The position numbers were made by a program, and so were the translations under genes. A stretch of DNA of 64,000 nucleotides from Streptomyces griseorubiginosus (lineage in GTDB: Bacteria > Actinomycetota > Actinomycetes > Streptomycetales > Streptomycetaceae). Below are positions 8,187 through 16,211 of the stretch, one piece after another. The stretch covers positions 671,413 to 735,412 of the forward strand of contig NZ_KQ948735.1 in assembly GCF_001514195.1 (NCBI RefSeq), read 5' to 3'. Each line of letters opens with the position of its first letter. The stretch's first letter is position 1. The notes under the pieces are model-generated. The model was not told the DNA's origin. It did not search any database and saw nothing but the letters and a program-made list of their open reading frames with translations.

Positions 8187-9920
8187 TCAGGTCGTGACCG
8201 TCTCGCCCGGCAGGGACAGGTCCAGGCTCACCGCGCGCTCGTCCCCGGTGTGCGTCGCCGACGACGCGAGCGGACCGTGCCCCACGGCTCGCGCGGCGAG
8301 CACATACGCACCGCCGCCCGGCACGCTGAGGGCGTACACCCCGTCCTCGTCGGCGACGGCGGAACCCGCCTGCCGTCCCCGCCGGTCGATCAGCGTGACC
8401 TTGGCCCGCGCGACCGGAGCGCCGGCGGCGTCGAGGACCCGGCCCCGGAAGCCCCGAAGGACCTCCTCCGCGTGCTCCAGGTTCGCCTCCTCCTCGCTGC
8501 TGGCCCGCAGCTGCGGAGCCCGGTTCGGCTTCGGCAGGAACACCGCCATCAGCAGTCCGATCGCCACCGCACCCGTCGCGATCAGGAACGACACCCGGAA
8601 GCCGTGCATCGTCGGGATCGCGACACCCCCGACGTCGTTCGCCGTGTTCGCCAGCACCATCCCGATCACGGCGCTCGACACGGACGTACCGATGGAACGC
8701 ATCAGCGTGTTGAGGCCGTTCGCCGCGCCCGTCTCCGACGCCGGGACGGCCCCGACGATCAGCGCGGGGAGCGAGGAGTACGCGAGACCGATGCCGGCGC
8801 CGAGCACGACCGCGATCACGAGGCTCTGCCAGGCCGCGCTCATGAGGCCGAGGCCCGCGCCGTAGCCGATCGCGATGATCAGCATGCCGAGGATGAGGGT
8901 GAACTTGGGGCCGTACTTCGCGGACAGCCGGGCGTACACCGGCGCCGTGACCATCATCGTCAGGCCCAGCGGGGCGACCAGCAGACCCGCGACGACCATC
9001 GACTGGCCGAGGCCGTAGCCCGTGGCCTTCGGGAGCTGGAGCAGCTGCGGAAGGACCAGCGAGACGACGTAGAAGGAGACACCCACCATGATCGACGCCA
9101 GGTTGGTGAAGAGGACCGCCGGGCGGGCCGTGGTGCGCAGGTCGACCAGGGGGGCCTTCACCCGCAGCTCCATGACGCCCCACAGGACGAGGACGACCGC
9201 GGAGGCGGCGAACAGGCCGAGCGTGGTGCCGGAGGTCCAGCCCCAGTCGCTGCCCTTGGTGATCGGCAGGAGGAAGAGGACCAGGCCGGTGGAGAGGCCG
9301 ATCGCGCCCAGCACGTCGAAGGTGCCTTCGGCGCGCGCCGGGGACTCCGGTACGACGAGGAGGGTGAGGCCGATCGCGAGGGCGCCGAGGCCGGCCGCGC
9401 CGTAGAAGAGGGCGTGCCAGTCGGCGTGCTGGGCGACCAGCGCCGCGAGCGGCAGCGCGAGTCCGCCGCCGACGCCGATGGAGGAGCTCATCAGCGCCAT
9501 CGCCGAGCCGAGCTTCTCGCGGGGCAGCATGTCGCGCATCAGCCCGATGCCGAGGGGGATCGCGCCCATGGCGAAGCCCTGGAGGGTACGGCCGGCGATC
9601 ATCGTGAGCAGGTCGCTGGTGAGGGCGCTGACCAGCGCGCCGACGACCATCACCGCGAGGCTGAGGATCAGCATGCGGCGCTTGCCGTACAGGTCGCCGA
9701 GGCGGCCCATGATCGGGGTGGCGACGGCACCCGAGAGCAGGGTGGACGTCAGGACCCAGGTGGCGTTGCTGGGCTCTGTGTTCAGCAGCTGCGGCAGGTC
9801 CTTGATCACCGGGACGAGCAGGGTCTGCATCACCGCGACCACGATGCCCGCGAAGGCGAGCACCGGGACGACAGCGCCGGACGCTCTCCGGTTGGGCTGG
9901 TCTGTCGGCGTGTGCGTCAT
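8187..9920 (-). CDS. MFS drug exporter with C-terminal carboxypeptidase-regulatory-like domain
   Basis: 577 residues. The first ~480 form a 14-helix-type major facilitator with the motif A loop GRLGDLYGKRRM after helix 2 and a matching ARLSAKYGPKF loop in the second half. Unusually, a soluble tail of about 80 residues follows (VLRGFRGRVLDAAGAPVARAKVTLID ... DEDGVYALSVPGGGAYVLAAR), which has the look of a CarboxypepD_reg / prealbumin-like beta-sandwich. Such export proteins pump hydrophobic drugs or metabolites using the proton gradient. It is divergent from a second MFS gene across a 136-base region. Confidence 0.88.
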   Translation of the reverse strand: MTHTPTDQPNRRASGAVVPVLAFAGIVVAVMQTLLVPVIKDLPQLLNTEPSNATWVLTSTLLSGAVATPIMGRLGDLYGKRRMLILSLAVMVVGALVSALTSDLLTMIAGRTLQGFAMGAIPLGIGLMRDMLPREKLGSAMALMSSSIGVGGGLALPLAALVAQHADWHALFYGAAGLGALAIGLTLLVVPESPARAEGTFDVLGAIGLSTGLVLFLLPITKGSDWGWTSGTTLGLFAASAVVLVLWGVMELRVKAPLVDLRTTARPAVLFTNLASIMVGVSFYVVSLVLPQLLQLPKATGYGLGQSMVVAGLLVAPLGLTMMVTAPVYARLSAKYGPKFTLILGMLIIAIGYGAGLGLMSAAWQSLVIAVVLGAGIGLAYSSLPALIVGAVPASETGAANGLNTLMRSIGTSVSSAVIGMVLANTANDVGGVAIPTMHGFRVSFLIATGAVAIGLLMAVFLPKPNRAPQLRASSEEEANLEHAEEVLRGFRGRVLDAAGAPVARAKVTLIDRRGRQAGSAVADEDGVYALSVPGGGAYVLAARAVGHGPLASSATHTGDERAVSLDLSLPGETVTT

Positions 9921-10056
9921 GTGAGGGAGGCCTCCGGGCCTGGAAGATCGGCTTACGTGTGGGATGAACTACGTATGCATGGGCAACTATTCCGATGCTT
10001 CGGCGTACTAACGATTTCTTTATATTCTCTTGGGAAAGCGGGCCCCGGTTGAGAGC
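9921..10056. promoter_or_regulatory. divergent promoter region of two MFS exporters
   Basis: A notably AT-richer gap. It contains GTATGCATGGGCAACTA (about 9972-9988), an ATGCAT palindrome inside, AACTA duplicated 18 bases apart, and a TATATT candidate -10 (10020-10025) for the rightward gene. A TetR or MarR operator is plausible but no regulator gene is adjacent. Confidence 0.35.
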
Positions 10057-11526
10057 ATGACCGTCATGCTCGAAGCCCCTGACGTCGCTCATGTGTCCGG
10101 CCGCTCCCGTCCCGCACCCCCCGCCTGGCTGGTCGTGGCGCTGGCCTGCGCCGGCCAGTTCCTGGTCGTGCTCGACGTGTCCGTCGTCAACGTGGCGCTG
10201 CCCTCCATCCGCGCCGACCTGGGCATGAGCGGCACCGGACTCCAGTGGGTCGTGAACGCCTACTCCATCGCCTTCGCCGGGTTCATGCTGCTCGGCGGCC
10301 GGGCCGGTGACCTCTACGGGCGCAAGCGGATGTTCCTGGTCGGGCTCGGCCTGTTCACCGGGGCCTCGCTGGCCGGCGGCCTGGCCGAGGGCGGTGGACA
10401 GCTGCTGCTCGCCCGCGCGGCGCAGGGTCTCGGCGCGGCGGTGCTGGCGCCCGCGACCCTCACCATCGTGACCTCGGCCGTCCCGGAGGGCCCCGCGCGG
10501 GCCCGCGCGATCGCCACCTGGACCGCCGTGGGCGCGGGCGGCGGCGCGGCCGGCGGCTTCTTCGGCGGCCTCCTGGTGGACACCCTGTCCTGGCGCTGGG
10601 TGCTGCTGATCAACGTGCCGGTCGGCGCGGTGGTCCTGCTCGGCTCGCTGCTGTGGCTGACCGAGAGCCGCGCCGGCGACGGCCGACGCCTCGACCTGCC
10701 CGGCGCCCTGCTGGTCACCGGGGGACTGGCGGTCCTGGCGTACGGCATCTCACAGACCGAGGCCTCGGGCTGGACGGCCGCCGCCACCCTGGTGCCGCTG
10801 GCCGTCGGAGCGGCGCTCGTGGCCGCGTTCCTCCTCGTCGAGTCCCGTACGGCGGCTCCGCTGATGCCCCTCGGACTGCTCAGGGTGCGGGCGGTGGCGT
10901 CGGCGAACGCGGCGATGTTCCTCAGCGGCTCCGCCCTGTTCTGCACCTGGTACTTCATCACCCTGTACGCCCAGAACGTCCTCGGGTACTCGCCGCTGGA
11001 CGCCGGACTCTCCATGCTGCCCAGCTCCCTGGCCATCGTGCTCGGCTCCAAGCTCGCGCCCCGTCTGATGCGCCGGCTCGGAGCGCGCCATGTGGCGGTC
11101 CTCGGGACCGTCGTCGCGCTCACCGGCTACGCCTGGCAGTCGACGATGACGGCGGACGGCCGGTACGTCACCTCGATCATGATCCCCGGGATCCTGATGA
11201 TGCTCGGCGCGGGCCTCGCCTCGACCCCGCTCGCCTCCCTGGCCACGTCCGGGGCGGCGCCGGGGGAGGCGGGCCTGGTCTCCGGCCTCATCAACACCTC
11301 CCGCACGATGGGCGGCTCACTGGGACTGGCGGTCCTGTCGACGGTCGCGGCGGCGCGCACGGGCGGCGAGATTTCGAGCGTGGCCCTGACGGAGGGGTAT
11401 GCGCTGGCCTTCCGGGCGGGGACGGTCGTGCTGGCGGGGGCGGTGGTGCTGATGGTGGTGTGGTTGCCGAGGAGGGTGTCGGCGGGTGAGGGAGGCGCCA
11501 GTGACCGGGGGACGCCGGGCGGGTGA
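10057..11526 (+). CDS. DHA2-family MFS multidrug exporter (14 TM)
   Basis: About 489 residues from the ATG at 10057. DHA2 signature LDVSVVNVALPSIRADL in helix 1, motif A GGRAGDLYGRKRMF, and a GGAAGGFFGGLLVDTLSWRWVL motif C region; fourteen hydrophobic segments. Proton-driven export of drugs or antibiotics is the family role. The final codons (GEGGASDRGTPGG) are part of a 37-bp tandem repeat that continues past the stop, so the C-terminus was shaped by repeat expansion. Confidence 0.9.
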   Translation: MTVMLEAPDVAHVSGRSRPAPPAWLVVALACAGQFLVVLDVSVVNVALPSIRADLGMSGTGLQWVVNAYSIAFAGFMLLGGRAGDLYGRKRMFLVGLGLFTGASLAGGLAEGGGQLLLARAAQGLGAAVLAPATLTIVTSAVPEGPARARAIATWTAVGAGGGAAGGFFGGLLVDTLSWRWVLLINVPVGAVVLLGSLLWLTESRAGDGRRLDLPGALLVTGGLAVLAYGISQTEASGWTAAATLVPLAVGAALVAAFLLVESRTAAPLMPLGLLRVRAVASANAAMFLSGSALFCTWYFITLYAQNVLGYSPLDAGLSMLPSSLAIVLGSKLAPRLMRRLGARHVAVLGTVVALTGYAWQSTMTADGRYVTSIMIPGILMMLGAGLASTPLASLATSGAAPGEAGLVSGLINTSRTMGGSLGLAVLSTVAAARTGGEISSVALTEGYALAFRAGTVVLAGAVVLMVVWLPRRVSAGEGGASDRGTPGG

Positions 11527-11602
11527 CAGAGGTGGCGGTGACGGGGGAACGCCGGTCCGGTGACGGAAGTAGCGGTGGCGGGGGCGCCGGTCTGGTGAGG
11601 CG
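11499..11602. repeat. minisatellite C, 37-bp period, spanning a stop codon
   Basis: Units begin at 11499, 11536 and 11573 (CRGTGACSGGGGRACGCCGG core); the first two are full length and the third is partial. The array starts inside the exporter gene and ends 70 bases before the sigma-factor gene. Confidence 0.7.
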
Positions 11603-11677
11603 CTGAAAAAGTTTCCGGTCGGGCGAGGCAACGGTCCGGCGTGCTCATGGACTCCTTCAGGCATCTAGGAGGTGCTC

Positions 11678-12217
11678 ATGGGGGATCGGAAACAGGCCCG
11701 GGACGAGGAGTTCCAGGGCTTCGTCATCGGCCGCTGGCCACGGCTGATGCGCACGGCATTTCTTCTCACGGGGGAGCAGCACGCGGCGGAGGACCTGGTC
11801 CAGTCGACGCTCGAACAGGTCTACGTGGCCTGGCGGAAGGTCGGCTCGGCCGATGACCCCGAGGCGTACGTACGGCGCGTGATGGTCAACGCCCACGCGC
11901 GCAAGCACCGCAGAAAACTCAGGGAGTTTCTGGCAAGGGGCGACGACTCCGGCCTGGTGCGCGAGATCGCCGACACCGGCGACCGCATCGCCCAGGCCGA
12001 CGACCGCAGCGCCCTGCTGAAGGCGCTGGCCCAACTCCCTCCCCGGCAGCGGGAGGCGGTGGTCCTGCGCTACTGGGAGGACCTGACCGAGACACAGACG
12101 GCCGAGGCGATGGGCTGCTCGGTCGGCTCGGTGAAGAGCAACGCGGCCAAGGGGATCGCGAAACTTCGCGCCATACCCGGACTGGCCGACACGGTGACGC
12201 AGGGAGGCCGGAAGTGA
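11678..12217 (+). CDS. SigE-family RNA polymerase sigma factor
   Basis: 179 residues. Start ATG 11678 sits 5 bases after a perfect AGGAGG; a GTG two codons earlier overlaps that site and is less likely. Region 2 (RLMRTAFLLTGEQHAAEDLVQ ... VYVAW) recognises the -10 element and region 4 (LPPRQREAVVLRYWEDLTE ... SVGSVKSNAAKGIAKL) the -35. Family TIGR02983-like (actinobacterial SigE-50 type), with only regions 2 and 4. The stop overlaps the next start by 4 bases, and that product is a membrane protein, the classical arrangement for sigma and its regulator. Confidence 0.9.
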   Translation: MGDRKQARDEEFQGFVIGRWPRLMRTAFLLTGEQHAAEDLVQSTLEQVYVAWRKVGSADDPEAYVRRVMVNAHARKHRRKLREFLARGDDSGLVREIADTGDRIAQADDRSALLKALAQLPPRQREAVVLRYWEDLTETQTAEAMGCSVGSVKSNAAKGIAKLRAIPGLADTVTQGGRK

Positions 12218-13035
12218 CGAGCGCGGACCGGGAGACGAACCACCACATGAGCGACAGCGACATCGCCCTCCTGCTGGCCGACGCCACCGACGAGGTCGAG
12301 ATCGGCATAGCCCCCTACGACGCGGTGATCCGCGGTGGCCGCAGGCGCCGGGCCCGCCGCTGGGCGGTGGCCGCGGCCACGGCACTGGTGCTCGCGGGCT
12401 CCTCGGCGACGCTCGCCGCGGCGGGGCTGCCGGGCCGGGACAGCGGCGGCGAAGGGGCGGTCGCCACCCAGCCACCGGCCACGGCCACCCGCACGCCCGG
12501 CGTGTTCGAGCCCGCCAACCGGGTCACCCTGGCGTCGGGCACGGAGGACGGCAAGGAGTGGCGGGTCACCATCGACACCTGGCCGGCGCCGGTCGACACG
12601 GCGGAGGCCCGGGCCACGTTGAACGCGATGCGGGCGCACGGCGAGTACCCGGCCGACATCCGCAAGGCCTCGGATCTGGTGGGCAAGGTGGCGTACTTCG
12701 TGCACCGCGACTACGGGGGCGCGTCGACCATGGTCCTGGAGAACGCGGTCCCCGCGTCGGACGTCATGACCCGCTCCGACATCACGTACATCCCCGTCCC
12801 ACTCGACCCCGGCCGCACCGAGGACATCCGTCTCGTCGTCGGCTCCGTCGCCAAGGTGGCCCCACGCGTCGACTGCGCCTGGACCGATGGCACGGTGACC
12901 GTGGTGAAGAGGGCCGTTTCCGGCACCGGCACCGATGTCGAGGCGATCCGGCAAGTCGAGGGCTCGCCCTACGCCTGGTTCGTGTGCCTGGCGCCGAAGG
13001 AGGCGCAGTTCAAGTCGGTGGAGGTGATCAAGTAG
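12214..13035 (+). CDS. membrane partner of the sigma factor (putative anti-sigma/regulatory protein)
   Basis: 273 residues, GTG start overlapping the sigma stop (GTGA). The N-terminal ~48 residues are cytoplasmic (DIALLLADATDEVEIGIAPY, then an Arg-rich RGGRRRRARRW), one helix follows (about 50-70), and the remaining ~200 residues would be outside the cell. No zinc-binding anti-sigma HxxxCxxC motif is present. Coupled translation and topology support a role in controlling the upstream sigma factor; the external domain is not recognised. Confidence 0.75.
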   Translation: MTSADRETNHHMSDSDIALLLADATDEVEIGIAPYDAVIRGGRRRRARRWAVAAATALVLAGSSATLAAAGLPGRDSGGEGAVATQPPATATRTPGVFEPANRVTLASGTEDGKEWRVTIDTWPAPVDTAEARATLNAMRAHGEYPADIRKASDLVGKVAYFVHRDYGGASTMVLENAVPASDVMTRSDITYIPVPLDPGRTEDIRLVVGSVAKVAPRVDCAWTDGTVTVVKRAVSGTGTDVEAIRQVEGSPYAWFVCLAPKEAQFKSVEVIK

Positions 13036-13065
13036 GGGGCGGTGACACCGCAGGCCGGGGGGTGG

Positions 13066-13707
13066 TCACAGCCACCCCTGCTGCCGGGCCGCCCGTACCG
13101 CCTCCATCCGGTTGCGCGTGCCGGTCTTCCCGATGGCGGCGGAGAGGTAGTTGCGGACGGTGGACTCGGACAGGTGGAGCCTGTCGGCGATGTCGGCCAC
13201 CGTCGCGCCGTCCGTGGAGGCCTTGAGGACCTCGCACTCGCGGGCGGTGAGCGGGTTCGGGCCGGCGCTGAGGGCGGCCGCGGCGAGGGCGGGGTCGATC
13301 ACGGTCTCACCGGTCAGCACCCGGCGGATGCACGCGGCCAGCTCCTCCACGGGCCCGTCCTTGACGAGGAAGCCGGCGGCACCCGCCTCCATCGCCCGGC
13401 GCAGATAGCCGGGCCGCCCGAAGGTGGTCAGGATCAGCACCCGGCAGTCCGGCACCTGGTCGCGCAGCTCGGCGGCGGCCTCCAGACCGCTCATGCCCGG
13501 CAGTTCGATGTCGAGCAGGGCCACGTCGGGGCGGTGCGTGAGGGCCGCGTCCACGATCGCGTCCCCCCTCGCGACCTTGGCCACGACTTGCATGTCCGGC
13601 TCCATCCCGAGCAGCAGCGCGAGCGCCCCGCGCATCATGCCCTGATCCTCGGCGAGCAGAACGCGGATCGACTTGGAGGGCCGGTGATCCCGTGGCATCT
13701 CGTTCAC
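13066..13707 (-). CDS. NarL/LuxR-type response regulator
   Basis: 213 residues. Receiver domain with the acidic pair EDQ (20-21), phospho-acceptor Asp66 in ALLDIELPGMSG and the switch lysine in GFLVKDG (~119). C-terminal LuxR HTH (LTARECEVLKA ... TVADIADRLHLSESTVRNYL). Pairs with the histidine kinase at 14401-15855 on the same strand; the two genes are unusually separated by ~690 bases of repeat DNA. Targets unknown; a DesR/LiaR-like envelope-stress role is common in the family. Confidence 0.93.
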   Translation of the reverse strand: MNEMPRDHRPSKSIRVLLAEDQGMMRGALALLLGMEPDMQVVAKVARGDAIVDAALTHRPDVALLDIELPGMSGLEAAAELRDQVPDCRVLILTTFGRPGYLRRAMEAGAAGFLVKDGPVEELAACIRRVLTGETVIDPALAAAALSAGPNPLTARECEVLKASTDGATVADIADRLHLSESTVRNYLSAAIGKTGTRNRMEAVRAARQQGWL

Positions 13708-13802
13708 GACCCAAGCGTAGGGGGCGGGGGGCGACTTGACCTGGGTGCGCTGACGCGCATGGTCCTTGAGAACTGAAGAGTGAGAACTGAAGAGGGAGCG
13801 GC

Positions 13803-14320
13803 TAGGGCGGGGGCTGCGGGGTGCGAGGTGGGGGGCGGCGCGGGGTCAAGGGGCGGCGCGAGGTCAAGGGGCGCGGGGTGGAGGGGCGGCGCGGGGTCAA
13901 GGGGCGGCGCGAGGTCAAGGGGCGCGGGGTAGGGGGGGCGGCGCGGGGTGAAGGGGCGCCAGGTGGAGGGGCGCCCGGAGCAACGCGCCGCCGTACATGG
14001 TCCCCGACGGTCAGCTCGACGTGGCCTTCGTGCACGGGACCCGGGGAGGCGAAGGGGCTTGCCGTCTTGACCCTTCGGCCCGACGAAGCCGACCCCGGCG
14101 GTCGCGCTGTGGGCGGAGGCGCCCGGTGTACGGATCTATGCGCACACCCGAGCGTCGGCCTCTCGCGGTGTACGGACTCAGGCGTTGGCCCTTCCCGGTG
14201 CACGAACCCCGGCGTTGGCCCCGCCCGCTGTACGGACCGATGCGTACGCCGTGCGCCGGTCCTCCCTGTGCACGGACCCATGCCCACGCCCGGACACCGG
14301 CCCTTCCTGTACGGGCGTCA
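13803..14320. repeat. minisatellites D and E between the two-component genes
   Basis: The gap 13708-14400 contains no credible gene. At 13832-13985 a ~51-bp higher-order unit (starts at 13832, 13883, 13935) is built from GGGCGGCGCGGGGTCAAG-like subunits. From about 14125 to 14320 a second array repeats a ~27-45 bp unit around CGGTGTACGGACC ... GGCGTTGGCC. A long minus-strand reading here is pure Pro/Arg/Thr repeat and was not called. Confidence 0.75.
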
Positions 14321-14400
14321 TCGAAGCCCCGCGCGCGAGCCCCCTGACCGCCCCCGGGCTCGCTGACGTTCGGCGTCGATGCACCGGCGACGCCCGTCCG

Positions 14401-15855
14401 CTAGCCGGCCCGCACCGGCCCACCGGCCCCCGCCGCATCAGCCTGCCGCGCTACCTCGGCCAACTCCGCTGCACCACCCGGCATCTCTCCACCACCCGGC
14501 GCCTCTCCACCACTCCACCCCGGCTCCACCGAATCGACCGGCAGCTCGGCCCGTACCACGAACCCGCCCCGTGGTCCGGCCCCGGCCTCCAGCCGCCCTC
14601 CGGCCGCGGCCAGCCGCTCGGCGAGGCCCTTGAGCCCGGTCCCGCCGATCCCCGATGTCTGCGCCTCGGCCACCATGTCGGCGGCACAAATCTGCGTAGC
14701 CCGCTCAGGCGGCGCAGTCCCGGTGCCGTCGCTCCCCGCAGAGTCGCGCGCCCCCGCGAGCTCTCCCCGGCCGTCGTCCCACACCCGCAGCCGCACCCGT
14801 TCCGCCGAGCCGTCCACGGAGATCTCGCACCGGGTCGCCCCACTGTGCCGGACGGTGTTGGTCACCGCCTCGCGGACCACCCAGCCCAGCAACGCCTCGG
14901 TCTGGGCGGCCAGCGGCGGGCCGGAGAGATGGACGGTCGGCTCGATGCCCGCGGCGCGCAGTGCAGAGGCAGCTCGGTCGAGGTCGGCGCTGAGGCTGCC
15001 CTCGCGATAGCCCGTCACCGCCTCACGGATCTCGACGAGGGCTTGACGGCCGACCGACTCGATGTCGGAGATCTGGACGAGCGCCGCGTCCAGGTTGCCC
15101 GGAGCCAGCCGACGGGCCGCCTCCGACTTGACCACGATCACGGACAGGGTGTGGCCGAGAAGATCGTGCAGGTCCCGGGAGAACCGCAGGCGTTCCTCCT
15201 CGACCGCGCGCCGGGCCAGTTCCTCACGGGCCTCCCGCAACTGCCGTACCGCCTCGGAGAGGGAGAGAATTGCGGCCGTGACCATCGTGGAGATCCACGT
15301 GGCGTAGGCGGTGTCGAGCCCGCCCCAGCCGTCGCGGAGGACGGAGGCCACGCCGGCGACCACCGTCACCACGGCAGCCACCCAGCGCAGGTGCGGCAGC
15401 CGCACCACCGCGCCGGTCGCGAGTCCGAACAGGGGGAAGAACAGCAGCCAGTTCCCGCCGTACCCCATCGCCAGCCCGCAGGTCACCAGACCCAGCACCA
15501 CCAGCGCCAGCCGTGTGGAGAGCGAGTCCCGGGTCTCCCTGCGAAAGGCGCGGAAGGCGACGTAGATGTAGAGCGAGTTGAAGGTGAGCAGCCCGAGACC
15601 GGCGATCCAGGGGTCGGCGGCCTCGCCCTGGAAGAGGTTGGAGAACGCGCCCATCCCCAGCAGCAGCCACGGCAGAAGCCCGAAGCCGCTGCCGAGCCCG
15701 GCGTTCGTGGGGACGTCACCGGCCTTCTGCGCGGCCTTGTACTCGGCCTTGAGCTGCTTCTTGTTGGCCTCGTAGTACCGCTGGTGCTCCCGCGCCGAGC
15801 GCACCTCCCGGCGGAGTTCGCCCACGCGGCACGAGAGCTTGCGCGACCAGGACAT
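14401..15855 (-). CDS. NarL-type sensor histidine kinase
   Basis: 484 residues from ATG 15855, preceded by GGAGGAA. A charged coiled N-terminus (1-60) leads into about six membrane helices (70-200), then HisKA_3 with FSRDLHDLLGHTLS (phosphorylated His near 228) and a HATPase_c domain with VVREAVTNTVRHSGA (N box) and GGTGLKGLAERL (G2). A Gly/Glu/Ala-rich tail ends the protein. Autophosphorylates and passes phosphate to the regulator at 13066-13707. A longer start at 15966 has no ribosome site. Confidence 0.92.
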   Translation of the reverse strand: MSWSRKLSCRVGELRREVRSAREHQRYYEANKKQLKAEYKAAQKAGDVPTNAGLGSGFGLLPWLLLGMGAFSNLFQGEAADPWIAGLGLLTFNSLYIYVAFRAFRRETRDSLSTRLALVVLGLVTCGLAMGYGGNWLLFFPLFGLATGAVVRLPHLRWVAAVVTVVAGVASVLRDGWGGLDTAYATWISTMVTAAILSLSEAVRQLREAREELARRAVEEERLRFSRDLHDLLGHTLSVIVVKSEAARRLAPGNLDAALVQISDIESVGRQALVEIREAVTGYREGSLSADLDRAASALRAAGIEPTVHLSGPPLAAQTEALLGWVVREAVTNTVRHSGATRCEISVDGSAERVRLRVWDDGRGELAGARDSAGSDGTGTAPPERATQICAADMVAEAQTSGIGGTGLKGLAERLAAAGGRLEAGAGPRGGFVVRAELPVDSVEPGWSGGEAPGGGEMPGGAAELAEVARQADAAGAGGPVRAG

Positions 15856-15986
15856 GACCGTTCCTCCGCTCCGAGGTTCCCGGCGTGCGGCCGGGACGAC
15901 GGGAACAACGCTACGGAGCGGCATCCCGGTCCGGGAGATGCGGATGTACGGACTCGGGCAGGACAAATGTCCCGGGTGCCGGAACC

Positions 15987-16053
15987 GGGAGAACCCGCGA
16001 GCCGGGAGAACTCGCGAGCCGGGAGAACCCGCGAGCCAGGGAAAGCCGCGAAC
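15987..16053. repeat. minisatellite F, 17-bp period
   Basis: GGGAGAACCCGCGAGCC at 15987, 16004 (one change) and 16021, plus a decayed fourth unit. Lies in the 356-base gap before the MaoC operon, just left of its regulatory palindromes. Confidence 0.8.
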
Positions 16054-16068
16054 CTGACACTCCGTCAG
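16054..16068. promoter_or_regulatory. CTGAC-N5-GTCAG inverted repeat (operator candidate)
   Basis: CTGACACTCCGTCAG, flanked by one more C/G pair. Same arm sequence as the palindrome upstream of the F420-type oxidoreductase at 4765-4779. It lies just before the -35-like hexamer at 16074. Confidence 0.45.
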
Positions 16069-16073
16069 GAGCC

Positions 16074-16129
16074 TTCACAAGTGCGGTGGGCTCGGCTATA
16101 CAGAGGGCGCCGGACTGGAACGCGTTCTA
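16074..16129 (+). promoter_or_regulatory. promoter plus KstR-like operator of the MaoC operon
   Basis: TTCACA (16074-16079) and TATACA (16097-16102) are separated by 17 bases. The palindrome TGGAACGCGTTCTA (16116-16129) fits TNNAACNNGTTNNA and would cover about +7 to +20, a position suited to repression. The gene start follows at 16212. Confidence 0.5.
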
Positions 16130-16211
16130 GATCGGCCCGCGACGACCTCGGTGCGGCCGACGGTGCGGACGGCCGTACCGAGGTCTTCAATCCGTCACTG
16201 TCAGGAGCCGT

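Noticed and set aside
13832..13985. CRISPR-like array
   Set aside because: Units are contiguous, degenerate and lack unique spacers; no cas genes anywhere in the window.
13802..14287. 161-codon minus-strand open frame
   Set aside because: Pure Pro/Arg/Thr repeats generated by tandem arrays in GC-rich DNA; no homology-like content or ribosome site.
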